Assembly: GCA_012729765.1 (NCBI GenBank) | Contig: JAAYCM010000063.1 | Coordinates: 1-64,000, forward strand | Origin: Chloroflexota bacterium | GTDB taxonomy: Bacteria; Chloroflexota; Anaerolineae; Aggregatilineales; Aggregatilineaceae | Reading direction: 5' to 3' | DNA: 64,000 bases | Shown: one piece after another, positions 25,135 to 34,452 of the stretch | Layout of the letters: every line of letters starts with the position of its first letter | How positions within the stretch are numbered: the first letter of the stretch is position 1 | The notes under the pieces: generated by a model | Seen by the model: the letters and a program-made list of their open reading frames with translations, nothing else | Databases searched by the model: none | What the model was told of the DNA's origin: nothing | Program-made: the position numbers and the translations under genes

Positions 25135-26037
25135 TTACTGCGCCGGCGGGATGATCAATTCCTGCCCGACCGTGATATACACCACGTTCCCCTGCACGAT
25201 CAGGTTATTCGCGGCGACAATGGCATCAACCGAGACGTTGTACTGGCGCGCAATCGAGAACACCGTCTCATTGGCCTGGACAACGTGCGTCGTGCCGGTG
25301 GCGGGGACCGGGGGCTGCGTGGGTGCAATAATCTCACCCGGTGTGGCAGGCGTGCCGGCGGGTATGCCTTCCGGCGTCGGACTGGGGGCCTGGCCTTCGG
25401 GCACACAGCCCGGCAGTTGCAGCTCCCAGCCGATTTGCAGCGTCGTGTTGGAATTGCCGCCCAGCAGCGACGGATTCGCGGCGACGAGATCGGCCAGCAG
25501 CACATTGTTGCTCTGCGCGATCGAGTAGAGCGTATCGCCCGAATTCACCACGTACACACACTCGTCAGGCTCTTCGATCAGCATCCCGGTTGGCGTCGGC
25601 AGGAGCGCCGGATCGCGGGTGGGCGCCGGCGTCGGCGAGGGCTGGATATCGCTCATACCGGGAGTCGCCAGCCCGGTATCGGCGGCTTCGCTCTCCGGCG
25701 TAAATGTCGCGGCCAGAAAGCCCGGCAGGCCCGTCCCGGTGACGGCTTCATCCCCGGCGGCCTCGTCCGTGATCGCCGCCATCGGGCTGACCTCGACCTC
25801 TTCCGGGGCAGAGGTGGGCGCAGTGGTGCGCGTCGCGGCGGGCGAGGCCGTCACGCGCGTGGGCAGAATATCGGCGGTCGCCGTTGGGGTCGCCGTGACA
25901 ATATCGCTCAGCTCGGCCCGGTTAGAGGTCGGCAGCACGTTCTCGCCCGCGTTCTTATAGCAGGCGGACGTTACCAGCGCCACCAGGAGCAGGATCAGCG
26001 CCAGCGCCAGCCGGGCAGACAAACGGTCTTTCAGCAT
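25135..26037 (-). CDS. LysM-domain lipoprotein
   Basis: A 300-aa lipoprotein: signal peptide with lipobox VTSAC, then a long Thr/Ala/Pro-rich, low-complexity linker of about 130 residues, and two LysM domains (YVVNSGDTLYSIAQSNNV and HVVQANETVFSIARQYNV), separated by another Pro-rich linker. The second ends in GQELIIPPAQ at the C-terminus. It is likely exposed on the cell surface and binds glycan chains. It is divergent from ricT and stands alone. GGAGATAAC precedes the ATG. Confidence 0.87.
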   Translation of the reverse strand: MLKDRLSARLALALILLLVALVTSACYKNAGENVLPTSNRAELSDIVTATPTATADILPTRVTASPAATRTTAPTSAPEEVEVSPMAAITDEAAGDEAVTGTGLPGFLAATFTPESEAADTGLATPGMSDIQPSPTPAPTRDPALLPTPTGMLIEEPDECVYVVNSGDTLYSIAQSNNVLLADLVAANPSLLGGNSNTTLQIGWELQLPGCVPEGQAPSPTPEGIPAGTPATPGEIIAPTQPPVPATGTTHVVQANETVFSIARQYNVSVDAIVAANNLIVQGNVVYITVGQELIIPPAQ

Positions 26038-26373
26038 GATGTTATCTCCTTAGCCCTGCCAGGGAGAAACCGGGTTTCACGGTACTATCCCTATCCGGCA
26101 CCAGCATACACCGAACGGCGGGTTTGTACAACGCGCCGCTGCCACACACCCCCACAGGCCGGATTGGACGCTGCGCCCTTCGACTGCTACAATACCGGCC
26201 TGGAATACTGATTCTGGCACGCCCGATCTGGCGGCCAGATCATTCCATTATATCCAGGGACCGTGTGGCAGGCTTCTACACCTCGCCCCGCCTGGTGCCG
26301 GGAACGACCACAGCATGGGCCGTTTCCCTATCGACCGAAAATCCAAGAGAATGTCTCTTGAAAAGGCTGTTGC
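26038..26373. other. Divergent intergenic region
   Basis: No gene is supported. It must hold the promoters of the LysM lipoprotein (minus) and of the ricT-led run (plus). TACAAT at about 26189 is a possible plus-strand -10 box. Confidence 0.45.
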
Positions 26374-27480
26374 ATGGCGACCTACAACAACGAACGGACG
26401 ATCCAACCAGCAGAAAAATCCCCCTCGATTATCGCCGGTGTACGCTTCTCAGAGATCGGCAAGGCCTATCATTTTGACGCCAGCCACCTGCCGGGCCTGG
26501 TGGTCGGGGATTACGTGATCGTGGAGACGACGCGTGGGCGGCAGATGGGCCAGGTGATGGTGCTGCTCTCACCGGAAGATGCCGAAGGCAAGCGGGACTA
26601 CAAGCCGATCCTGCGCCGCTCGACTCCGACCGATATGATGAACCGGCGGCTGTGGACCGCGCGCGAGGTCGAGGCGCTGATCAACTGCCGCGAAAAGGCC
26701 AGCGAGATCGGGGGCTTCGAGGGGGCCAAGTTCGTTGCGGCCCAGTACAATTTCGAAGGCACGCTGCTGGCCTTCCTCTTCAGCGCCGAGGAAAAGCTCA
26801 GCACGGCCCGGCTGCGCAGTGTGCTTCAGCGCGGCTTCAAAGCCAAAGTCGAGCTGCGCCAGATCGGCCCGCGCGATGTCGCCAAGCTGATGGGCGGCAT
26901 GGGCGCGTGCGGCATCCCGCGCTGCTGCAGCACCTTCCTGACCGACTTCAGCCCGATCTCGATCAAGATGGCGAAGGCACAGGGCATCTCGCTCAACCCG
27001 TCGGAGATCACCGGCATGTGCGGGCGGCTGCGCTGCTGCCTGATCTACGAATATGAGCAGTATGTCGAGGCACGCAAGCAGCTTCCCAAGCGCAACAAGC
27101 GCGTCGGGACGCCGCACGGCGAAGGCCGCGTGATCGACGTTCATCCCCTGCAAGACGCCGTGACCGTGATGGTCGAGGATACGCGCCATCTTGTCACGCG
27201 CGAAGAGCTGATCCCGATGGAAGAGTATGAGGCGCTGAAAGCCAAAGCGGAAGCCGGCTGCTCGAAGCATGGCGACGGCCCGTGCGAATGCGGCGCGCGC
27301 CAGGGATCAGACGCGGCAGAAAGCAGCGCCGCAGTCGAGGCCGACGACCAGACGCCGTCCGAACCAGAGCGCAACCGCACCCGCGATCCGGAGCACGACA
27401 GCTATGGGGAACAGCGGTCGGCACGGGGGCGCTCGCGCCGGCATCGCGGACGTGGTAAGAATCGCAGCAAGAAGGAATAA
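26374..27480 (+). CDS. ricT: PSP1-domain protein RicT
   Basis: A 368-aa cytoplasmic protein whose core (residues about 20-270) is the PSP1/RicT domain: GVRFSEIGKAYHFDA, VGDYVIVETTRGRQMGQV, and two cysteine groups GACGIPRCCSTF and MCGRLRCCLIYE. In Bacillus, RicT with RicA and RicF forms an iron-sulfur complex needed for RNase Y-dependent mRNA maturation. The C-terminal 100 residues are a charged extension, ending in an Arg/Lys-rich tail (RGRSRRHRGRGKNRSKKE) that could bind RNA; this tail is longer than in Bacillus RicT. It is first in a seven-gene co-directional run. Confidence 0.9.
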   Translation: MATYNNERTIQPAEKSPSIIAGVRFSEIGKAYHFDASHLPGLVVGDYVIVETTRGRQMGQVMVLLSPEDAEGKRDYKPILRRSTPTDMMNRRLWTAREVEALINCREKASEIGGFEGAKFVAAQYNFEGTLLAFLFSAEEKLSTARLRSVLQRGFKAKVELRQIGPRDVAKLMGGMGACGIPRCCSTFLTDFSPISIKMAKAQGISLNPSEITGMCGRLRCCLIYEYEQYVEARKQLPKRNKRVGTPHGEGRVIDVHPLQDAVTVMVEDTRHLVTREELIPMEEYEALKAKAEAGCSKHGDGPCECGARQGSDAAESSAAVEADDQTPSEPERNRTRDPEHDSYGEQRSARGRSRRHRGRGKNRSKKE

Positions 27481-27489
27481 GCGGAGACA

Positions 27490-28212
27490 ATGAGCGACAG
27501 GCCAGAAGAAGCGGCGGTCGAGCGGGTGATGGGCATCTTTGCCCACCCCGACGATCCGGAATTTTTCAGCGGTGGGACGTTCGCCAAGTGGGCCGCCGAG
27601 GGCAAAACGGTCACCTTTGTGCTGGCGACCAGCGGCGACAAGGGGTCGGGCGTGCTTGAGATGCAGTCCGACCGCCTGGTCGAGATTCGCGAGGCGGAAG
27701 AGCGCGCGGCAGCGGCCCGGCTGGGCGTGCACGAGGTCGTGTTCCTGCGTTATCCCGATGGCGAGCTTCAGCCCTCGCTCGACCTGCGCCGCCAGCTCAC
27801 GCGCCTGATCCGCATCAAGCAGCCTGATATCGTCGTCACCAATGATCCGACCGCGTGGTGGTATGGCTCGAACTACATCAACCATCCCGATCACCGCGCG
27901 ATCGGTGAGGCGGCGCTGGCGGCGATCTTTCCGTCGGCGCGCGATCACCTGACCTTCCCGGAGCTGTACTTCGAAGAGCATCTCGCCCCGCACAAGGTTC
28001 GCTACGTCTATGTGTGCGGGACGCACGAGCCAAACCTCAAGGTCGATGTGACCGACTATCTGGAGACGAAGATCGCTGCGCTGTACGAGCATCGCAGCCA
28101 GATCGCGGATATGGAAGAGATGGCGCGCCGCCAGCGCGAGAACGTCGATCCGCAGTTTATGGGGAATGGGCGGCGCTATACCGAGGCGTTTCGCTTCTTT
28201 CAGCTTAGTTAA
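27490..28212 (+). CDS. PIG-L/LmbE family deacetylase
   Basis: A 240-aa zinc-dependent N-deacetylase. The zinc motif AHPDD is near residue 18, and the HPDHRAIGEAAL histidine motif is in the middle. The family includes BshB and MshB, which deacetylate GlcNAc conjugates for bacillithiol/mycothiol, and mycothiol-S-conjugate amidase. With no thiol-biosynthesis partner here, the substrate is unknown. GGAG precedes the ATG, nine bases after ricT; probably the same operon. Confidence 0.87.
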   Translation: MSDRPEEAAVERVMGIFAHPDDPEFFSGGTFAKWAAEGKTVTFVLATSGDKGSGVLEMQSDRLVEIREAEERAAAARLGVHEVVFLRYPDGELQPSLDLRRQLTRLIRIKQPDIVVTNDPTAWWYGSNYINHPDHRAIGEAALAAIFPSARDHLTFPELYFEEHLAPHKVRYVYVCGTHEPNLKVDVTDYLETKIAALYEHRSQIADMEEMARRQRENVDPQFMGNGRRYTEAFRFFQLS

Positions 28213-28262
28213 GCGGACCGCCTGCCGGACGGCGGCCTGCATAGAGTGGGGAGCAGCAGCAG

Positions 28263-29450
28263 GTGATCGACTGGAAGCCTGAGATCAGGGCGCGCCAGGC
28301 CGCGTGGATTGCGCGCCGGAGAGACTTACACCAACACCCGGAGCTGGCCTTTCAAGAGGTGCGCACGGCGGGCATCGTCGCGGCGCGGCTGGCCGATCTG
28401 GGCTTCGAAGTCCAGACCGGGGTCGGGCGGACGGGCGTGATCGGCATCCTGGAAGGTGCGAGCGAGGGGCCAACTGTCATGGTGCGGGCCGATATGGACG
28501 CGCTGCCGATCCAGGAAGAAAACGCGGTGGACTACGCCTCGCAGACGCCGGGCGTGATGCACGCCTGCGGCCACGACGCGCACACCGCGATCGCGCTGGG
28601 AGTGGCGGAGCTACTCAGCGAGCGGCGCGACCAGATCGCGGGCCGGGTCAAGTTCGTGTTCCAGCCCGCCGAAGAGATCGGGCAGGGGGCCGCCGCTATG
28701 ATCGCGGATGGCGCGCTGCGCGATCCCGCGCCGGATGTGGCGCTGGGCCTGCATACCTGGAACGAATCGCCGGTGGGCCGCATCGCGCTGGTGGACGGCC
28801 CGATGATGGCCGGGGCCAACGACTTCACGATCACGGTGCACGGCAGGGGCGGGCACGGCGCGGTCCCCCACGAGGCCCAGGACCCGATCCTGGCCGCCAG
28901 CCAGATCGTCAACCTGCTGCAATCGATCGTCAGCCGCAACATTACCCCGGTCGAGGGCGGCGTGGTGAGCGTGACGTATTTTCACGCCGGAGACTCGTTC
29001 AACGTCATCCCGTCAGCGGCAGTGCTGCGCGGCACGATTCGCGCTTTCCGGCCCGAACTGCGCGATCTGATCGAGGCGCGGATGCGGGCGATTGCGACGA
29101 GCACCGCCGAGGCGCTCGGCTGCCGGGCCGAGGTCCAGCTGGCGCACCTGACCCTGCCCGTGATCAACGACGCGGATGTCAACGCCCGGCTGCGGCCCGC
29201 CTTCGCGCAGGCGCGGCCCGACCTCACGCTGGTGAGCAATTATCAGGCGATGATGGCCGAGGATATGTCCTATTTCCTGGATCAGGTTCCGGGGACCTTC
29301 TTCTTTGTCGGGTCGTCCAACCCGGCGCGCGGGCTGGACTTCCCACACCATCACCCGCGCTTCGATATCGACGATGAAGCAGTCGTGCCGCTGGCGGTCG
29401 AGCTGATGGCCTCGGCGGTGGCGGCCTACGTGCTTCCAGACGGGGAGTAA
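28263..29450 (+). CDS. M20-family amidohydrolase (hippurate/N-acyl amino acid hydrolase type)
   Basis: A 395-aa di-metal peptidase of subfamily M20D. Metal-site motifs: RADMDALPIQEEN, MHACGHDAHTAIALG, FQPAEEIGQGAAAMI and a late H in FPHHHPRF. The dimerisation (lid) domain is GRGGHGAVPHEAQDPI. Such enzymes cleave N-acyl amino acids, for example hippurate or IAA conjugates. Start is GTG at 28263, preceded by GGGAGCAG. It is followed after 13 bases by the S51-like gene. Confidence 0.9.
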   Translation: MIDWKPEIRARQAAWIARRRDLHQHPELAFQEVRTAGIVAARLADLGFEVQTGVGRTGVIGILEGASEGPTVMVRADMDALPIQEENAVDYASQTPGVMHACGHDAHTAIALGVAELLSERRDQIAGRVKFVFQPAEEIGQGAAAMIADGALRDPAPDVALGLHTWNESPVGRIALVDGPMMAGANDFTITVHGRGGHGAVPHEAQDPILAASQIVNLLQSIVSRNITPVEGGVVSVTYFHAGDSFNVIPSAAVLRGTIRAFRPELRDLIEARMRAIATSTAEALGCRAEVQLAHLTLPVINDADVNARLRPAFAQARPDLTLVSNYQAMMAEDMSYFLDQVPGTFFFVGSSNPARGLDFPHHHPRFDIDDEAVVPLAVELMASAVAAYVLPDGE

Positions 29451-29463
29451 GGGGGATAACCGC

Positions 29464-30141
29464 GTGCCGCAGGTCAATATTTTTCAGTGGCATACGGGCC
29501 GGGGCTGGCTGGTCCTGTCGGGCGGCGGACCCTGGGATTCTGAGGACGTGGTGACGATTGAAGCGCATGTGCTCGGCCATACCCTCTCGCAGGGGCCGCT
29601 GGTCTATATCTGGGCGGCAGGCGACATCGAAATCGCCGACCGCCACATGGACTCGCTGCGCGATCTCGGTGCGCGCACGGGCTATCTGCTCGATCTCCTG
29701 ACCGAAGAGGAAGACGCGCTCTTCGAGCAGATCGGCGAGGCGGGCGTGCTGGTTTTGGGCGATGGCCCCCAGCCGGACGTGCTGCGCGACGCGCTGCCCG
29801 GCGTGGCGCTGCGCGGCATGGAAGCCGCTTTCGACCGGGGCGCGACGGTCTACGCCGTTGGGCGCAGCGCCGCGATCTTTGGCGCGCACGCGTTCCAGAG
29901 TGATCATGCCCTGCCGGGCCTGGACTGGCTGCACGACGCGATCGTGGTGCCCGGCTACACGCCCGATCAGGCCGATCAGTTACGCGCGCAGGTCTGGGAG
30001 CATTCGGCCAGTTATGGCCTGGGGCTGGCTCAGGGCGCGGCTATCGCGCTGGGCGGCAGCGGCCAGGTCGAGGTGTGGGGTAACGCGCAGATTACCGTAT
30101 CGCTCGGACCGCGTCACGTGCCGGGCGAATCAGGAGGATAG
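29464..30141 (+). CDS. S51/cyanophycinase-like protein
   Basis: A 225-aa protein with a class I amidotransferase-like fold similar to peptidase family S51. The N-terminus GWLVLSGGG is the expected first strand and glycine turn; GVLVLGDGPQPDVLRDAL is the helix region; the nucleophile elbow seems to be in YAVGRSAAIFG, where the usual GTSAGA becomes GRSAAI, so the serine is kept. The C-terminal YGLGLAQGAAIALGGSGQVEV-type strand pair fits dipeptidase E/cyanophycinase. Substrate unknown. Start GTG at 29464 after AAGGGGGA; purA follows after five bases. Confidence 0.75.
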   Translation: MPQVNIFQWHTGRGWLVLSGGGPWDSEDVVTIEAHVLGHTLSQGPLVYIWAAGDIEIADRHMDSLRDLGARTGYLLDLLTEEEDALFEQIGEAGVLVLGDGPQPDVLRDALPGVALRGMEAAFDRGATVYAVGRSAAIFGAHAFQSDHALPGLDWLHDAIVVPGYTPDQADQLRAQVWEHSASYGLGLAQGAAIALGGSGQVEVWGNAQITVSLGPRHVPGESGG

Positions 30142-30146
30142 GATCG

Positions 30147-31424
30147 ATGCCAGCGACGATATTGATCGGCGCGCAGTGGGGTGATGAAGGCAAGGGCCGG
30201 ATTGCTGACTGGCTGGCCCGCGACTGCGACGCGATGGCGCGCTATGCCGGGGGCGATAACGCGGGGCACACCGTCCAGATCGGCGCGCAGAAATTCCAGC
30301 TCCATCTCGTGCCGTCCGGCGTGGTGCACCCCGGCGTGACCTGCATCCTGGGCAGCGGCATGGTCATCAACCCGATCCGGCTGGTGCGCGAGCTGGATAT
30401 GCTGGCGGCGGCGGGCGTGGACATCTCACCAGAGCGAATTCACCTCAGCACGCGGGCGCACGTCATCACCCCGGCCCACCTGGAGCTGGATGGCGCAGAA
30501 GAAAGCGCGCGCAAGGGCCAGGCGATCGGCACCACCCGGCGCGGCATCGGCCCGGCCTACCGCGATAAGGCCGCCCGCACCGGCCTGCTGACCGGCGAAA
30601 TGGCCGATCCAGATCGCTTCAGCACGCGCGTGCAGGCGCACATCCAGCGCGCGAACCCGCTCCTGAGCGATTATTACGGCCAGGAGCCGATCACCACCGC
30701 CGATCTCGCGCTGGAATATGGTGAGGCGGCGCAGCGGCTCGCGCCCTACCTGGCCGACATTGTTACGTGCGTCCACGACGTGCTGGAGCGCGGCGAACGG
30801 CTGCTGTGTGAAGGTGCACAGGGCACACTGCTCGACCTTGATCACGGCCATTATCCCTACGTGACCAGTTCCTCGGCCACCGCCGGCGGCGCGCTGACCG
30901 GGCTGGGCTTCGGCCCGCGCCATGTCGATCGGGTCGTCGGTGTGGCGAAAGCTTACTGCACCCGCGTCGGCAGCGGCCCCTTCCCAACCGAGCAGGATAA
31001 CGAGATCGGCCTGCGGCTGCGCGAAGTGGGCGGCGAATATGGCACGACGACCGGGCGCCCGCGCCGCTGCGGCTGGCTGGATGGCGTCGCGCTGCGCTAT
31101 GCCGTGCGCGTCAACGGCCTGACCGAGCTGATTATCACCAAGCTGGACGTGCTCAGCGGCTTCGACGTGCTGCACCTCGCCACCGCCTACGATCTGGACG
31201 GCGAGCGCGTCGCGCAGATGCCGGTCAGCACGGCACAGATCGAGCGGGCCGTTCCAGTGTATGAGACGCTGCCCGGCTGGCAAACCGATATTTCGGACGT
31301 GCGCCGGTTGGAAGACCTGCCGGAGCCGGCGCGCCACTATATCGCGCGGATCGAGGCGCTGGCGGGCGTGCCGGTTCGACTGATCAGCGTTGGGCCAGAG
31401 CGCGAACAAGCGGTGGTGTGCTGA
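30147..31424 (+). CDS. purA: Adenylosuccinate synthetase
   Basis: Catalyses IMP + aspartate + GTP to adenylosuccinate, the first step of AMP synthesis from IMP. The 425-aa protein has the full pattern: IGAQWGDEGKGRIAD with the catalytic Asp, GGDNAGHTV with the catalytic His, GTTRRGIGPAYRDKAAR, EGAQGTLLDLDHGHYPYVTSS and the C-terminal RPRRCGWLD. An AGGAGG precedes the start. It lies in a co-directional run with unrelated genes. Confidence 0.97.
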   Translation: MPATILIGAQWGDEGKGRIADWLARDCDAMARYAGGDNAGHTVQIGAQKFQLHLVPSGVVHPGVTCILGSGMVINPIRLVRELDMLAAAGVDISPERIHLSTRAHVITPAHLELDGAEESARKGQAIGTTRRGIGPAYRDKAARTGLLTGEMADPDRFSTRVQAHIQRANPLLSDYYGQEPITTADLALEYGEAAQRLAPYLADIVTCVHDVLERGERLLCEGAQGTLLDLDHGHYPYVTSSSATAGGALTGLGFGPRHVDRVVGVAKAYCTRVGSGPFPTEQDNEIGLRLREVGGEYGTTTGRPRRCGWLDGVALRYAVRVNGLTELIITKLDVLSGFDVLHLATAYDLDGERVAQMPVSTAQIERAVPVYETLPGWQTDISDVRRLEDLPEPARHYIARIEALAGVPVRLISVGPEREQAVVC

Positions 31425-31436
31425 GGAGTACGACCG

Positions 31437-32339
31437 ATGCCGGATCAAACCGACGACCGGGTCTTTCGCTGGGAGCGACCAGCGCCGGTCGGCGAGCCGC
31501 CAAGACGCGTGGTATCACTGGTACCCAGCCTGACCGAATCGCTGTTCGATCTCGACCTGGGCGACCGCCTGATAGCCATTACGTCTTATTGCGTTCGACC
31601 GGCCGATAGGGTACAGTTATTACCTAAGGTGGGCGGGACCAAGAATCCAGACATTGAGTTAATTATCAGGCTCAAGCCGGATCTGGTCCTGTTGAACGAT
31701 GAGGAAAATCGCCGGGAAGATGCTGCGGCGCTCCAGTCGGCTGGCATCCCGATCTGGGTTACCGGACCGCGTACTGTCCATGATGCGATCAATGTGCTGT
31801 GGAACATCATGGACATTTTTGATCACCCGGTCATGGTGCCGCGTGTGCACGAGATCGAGCGCGCCTGCGATTACACGCTGGGTGCGTCGCTGGCAGATGA
31901 GCCGGTCCGCGTTTTTGCACCTATCTGGCGCGATCCCTGGATGACTTTCAATGCAGATACCTACGCGCATGATGTGCTGCGCGTGTGCGGCGGCGCAAAT
32001 GTCTTCGCTGAGCGGGAGCGGCAGTTTCCGCTGGCCGCCGATCTGGGGCAGGCCGAAGCGCTGCCGCCCGACGATCCGCGCGTGGCCGGGCATGATCGGC
32101 GCTATCCCCGGATCACGCTGGACGAGGTGATCGCGGCCCGGCCCGAAGTCGTGCTGCTGCCCGACGAACCGTATGCGTTTGCCGGGGACGATGTGCAGCT
32201 TTTCCGGGAGATGGATATTCCGGCGGCCCACGACGAGCGCATTTATCTGATCGATGGTAGTTTATTGACATGGCACGGCACGCGCCTGGCCTATGCGCTG
32301 CGCGACCTGCCCGGTTTGTTGGCGAGAGAGAGCAGTTAG
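31437..32339 (+). CDS. Helical-backbone metal receptor family protein (BtuF-like) without signal peptide
   Basis: A 300-aa protein resembling vitamin B12/iron-siderophore periplasmic binding proteins: RVVSLVPSLTESLFDLDLGDRLIAITSYC and PDIELIIRLKPDLVLLNDE are the typical first-lobe signatures, and DEVIAARPEVVLLPDEPY the second-lobe one. Unlike transporter receptors it lacks a signal peptide or lipobox, and no permease or ATPase gene is adjacent, so it may act in the cytoplasm as a sensor or carrier. AGGAG precedes the ATG. The kinase gene follows directly and may share its signal. Confidence 0.82.
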   Translation: MPDQTDDRVFRWERPAPVGEPPRRVVSLVPSLTESLFDLDLGDRLIAITSYCVRPADRVQLLPKVGGTKNPDIELIIRLKPDLVLLNDEENRREDAAALQSAGIPIWVTGPRTVHDAINVLWNIMDIFDHPVMVPRVHEIERACDYTLGASLADEPVRVFAPIWRDPWMTFNADTYAHDVLRVCGGANVFAERERQFPLAADLGQAEALPPDDPRVAGHDRRYPRITLDEVIAARPEVVLLPDEPYAFAGDDVQLFREMDIPAAHDERIYLIDGSLLTWHGTRLAYALRDLPGLLARESS

Positions 32340-32342
32340 TTG

Positions 32343-33359
32343 ATGATGACACAGGCCGGCGTACACCAAGTATTGGAAGTCCTGATCCAGGCCCTGTCGG
32401 ATGTCGTGGTTGGGTATGACCTGGAACGGGGAATCGTGAACCTGTTCAATCCGGCGGCGGAAGCAGTGTTTGGGCTGCCCGCGCAGGATGTGCTCGGACG
32501 ATCTCTGGACGCCTATCCCGCGCTGGAGCCGCTGGCCGAAGTGTTCGCGGCGGCAGGGCCGGACTTCGAGTCGGGGCTGGCGCTGCCCGGCGGAGGACAT
32601 TACCGGGTGCGGCTGGTGCATCTGCCCGGCGCGTGCTGCGCCGCCGTCCTAAGCCCACTCGATGTTATGCGCCAGCACACAAGCGATCTGGCGGGGCTGC
32701 TGCGCGAAGGCGTCCACGCTCTGAAGACGCCGCTCTCGTCGGCCAAGAGCTTTATCGAGCTGGCCGAAGAAGTGGGCGATCTGAACGAAAAGCAGGTGTT
32801 GTACCTGGAGCGCGCCCAGCTCAGCCTCGAAAGCCTGCTCGACCGCGTGCATGAGCTGCTGGAAATCGTCTGGCTGGAGTCGAATGACAACATGGCGCGC
32901 CAGCCGACCGATCTCAATGAGCTGGCGCTGCGGGCGGTCGCGCAGTTCGAGAGCTTTGCCCAGCGCCACGCCGTCGCGGTAGAACTCGACCTGTGCCCCG
33001 GTGGGTGCCGGGTCGAAGGCGACGAGCGGCGGCTGGAGGGCGCGATCAGCAACCTCGTCAGCAACGCGATCAAATATTCCCCACAGGGTGGGCCGGTGCA
33101 TGTCGTCGTGGAGTGCGAGAACGGGCGCGGCATCGTGCGCGTGCACGATCAGGGCCTCGGCATTTCACCGGAGCACATGCCGTATGTGTTCGACCGCTTC
33201 TACCGGGTGAGCGCCCCAGAAACCCGGCGGATCGAAGGCAGCGGTTTGGGCCTGGCGATCGTCAAGTCGGTAGTTGATAAGCACCGGGGCGAAATTATCC
33301 TCGAAAGCAGGCCGGGTGAGGGCAGCGTGTTTGGGTTCTCGCTGCCGCTGTCCGGCTAA
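32343..33359 (+). CDS. PAS-domain sensor histidine kinase
   Basis: A 338-aa soluble kinase. An N-terminal PAS-like domain (ALSDVVVGYDLERGIVNLFN, then AAEAVFGLPAQDVLGRSL) is followed by a HisKA dimerisation helix with GVHALKTPLSSAKSFIELAE, where the phospho-acceptor His is kept, and a HATPase domain with N-box (ISNLVSNAIKYSPQ), G1 (VHDQGLGISPE) and G2 (SGLGLAIVKSVV) boxes. No membrane segments are seen, so it senses cytoplasmic signals. Its frame follows the BtuF-like gene directly. Its stop overlaps the convergent lipid kinase stop by four bases. Confidence 0.9.
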   Translation: MMTQAGVHQVLEVLIQALSDVVVGYDLERGIVNLFNPAAEAVFGLPAQDVLGRSLDAYPALEPLAEVFAAAGPDFESGLALPGGGHYRVRLVHLPGACCAAVLSPLDVMRQHTSDLAGLLREGVHALKTPLSSAKSFIELAEEVGDLNEKQVLYLERAQLSLESLLDRVHELLEIVWLESNDNMARQPTDLNELALRAVAQFESFAQRHAVAVELDLCPGGCRVEGDERRLEGAISNLVSNAIKYSPQGGPVHVVVECENGRGIVRVHDQGLGISPEHMPYVFDRFYRVSAPETRRIEGSGLGLAIVKSVVDKHRGEIILESRPGEGSVFGFSLPLSG

Positions 33360-34360
33360 TCTTCGTCCGAGTTCTCCGCCGCGTGATCCTGCAGGAACCA
33401 TTCAAAGTGCAGGGGCAGCCGCCGCCGCTGGCGTGACACAACAATCGGCAGCACGCGCGGCATCAGGTCGGCCACGATCGGCGTCGTGCCGAGCGGGTCG
33501 CCGTCGATCTGGGTCGGCTGCGGCGTCTTCGAGTCGATCACGATCCGTTTACGCGCCGAAAAGTAGATGATCGACTCCGGCGGGAAGCCGCTGCCGGCGA
33601 CCAGGTTGGTGACGCTGTTGAGCACCCGGCCCGGATTCAACGGGCGCAGCACCCCGGCATAGAGCATCCCGTCATCCGGCTGGATCGCCTCGTTGATCAC
33701 CGACATGCCGTTGATCCAGGTCAGCGCGCCGGTGGCGGTGATGAACGCCATGATCCCCTCGACATGGATCGGGGGCTGGCCGTCGAGCGAGATCAGGTAT
33801 TCGACCGGGCGGGTCTGGCGCAGCGAGCGCAGGCCCGAAAGCCCATAGGCCAGCAGACCGAGCCGATCCTTGTCGGCGCGCGTGACGTTGAAGGCGACTT
33901 CGGCCTCGAAGCCGGTCGAGACGCGCAGCACCGAGCAGCGGTCGTCCACCCGCGCCAGATCGATGTGGCGCAGGGCACCGGGGCCGAGCGCCAGCCGGAC
34001 GGCCTGATCGAGCCGGTGGGGGATGCCCAGGAAGCCGGAAACCACGTTGCCGGTCCCGACCGGAATCCACGCGAACGGCAGCATCTCTTTGCCCAGCGCC
34101 CGCTGCGCGCCGGAAACGCCTTCCATCAAGGTGCCGTCACCGCCCCCAACCAGAATCCGGTCGGCCCCATTCGCCACGCCCTCACGAATGGCGGCGGCGA
34201 AGTCGAAATCGGGCGTGGTGACATAGAGCGAAATGCGCGGCGATCTGATCTCGCGCAGCCGCTCGATCACAAGCTGCCCCTTCTTGGAGCCGGACGCGGG
34301 ATTGACAATGGCCACGACGTGCCGGGGCGCGTCGACCGGGATCAAGTCTGTGTCTGTCAT
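33356..34360 (-). CDS. Diacylglycerol-kinase family lipid kinase
   Basis: A 334-aa DAGK-catalytic-domain protein (DgkB/YegS-like) that phosphorylates a lipid, probably diacylglycerol. Motifs: IVNPASGSKKG near residue 17, the nucleotide-binding VGGGDGTLMEGVSG, and the IPVGTGNVVSGFLGIP stretch; the C-terminal beta-sandwich follows and holds the IDGDPLGTTPI-like end motif. It is convergent with the histidine kinase gene and may use the diacylglycerol also used by the glycosyltransferase near 2 kb. No operon partner. Confidence 0.9.
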   Translation of the reverse strand: MTDTDLIPVDAPRHVVAIVNPASGSKKGQLVIERLREIRSPRISLYVTTPDFDFAAAIREGVANGADRILVGGGDGTLMEGVSGAQRALGKEMLPFAWIPVGTGNVVSGFLGIPHRLDQAVRLALGPGALRHIDLARVDDRCSVLRVSTGFEAEVAFNVTRADKDRLGLLAYGLSGLRSLRQTRPVEYLISLDGQPPIHVEGIMAFITATGALTWINGMSVINEAIQPDDGMLYAGVLRPLNPGRVLNSVTNLVAGSGFPPESIIYFSARKRIVIDSKTPQPTQIDGDPLGTTPIVADLMPRVLPIVVSRQRRRLPLHFEWFLQDHAAENSDED

Positions 34361-34452
34361 ACCGGAATCTCTTTACCAACACAAGGCCGGGCCGCGTGGC
34401 CCGCATCGACCGATCGCGGGGGTGGCGCTGGCCCTACGCCCTATTATACCGG

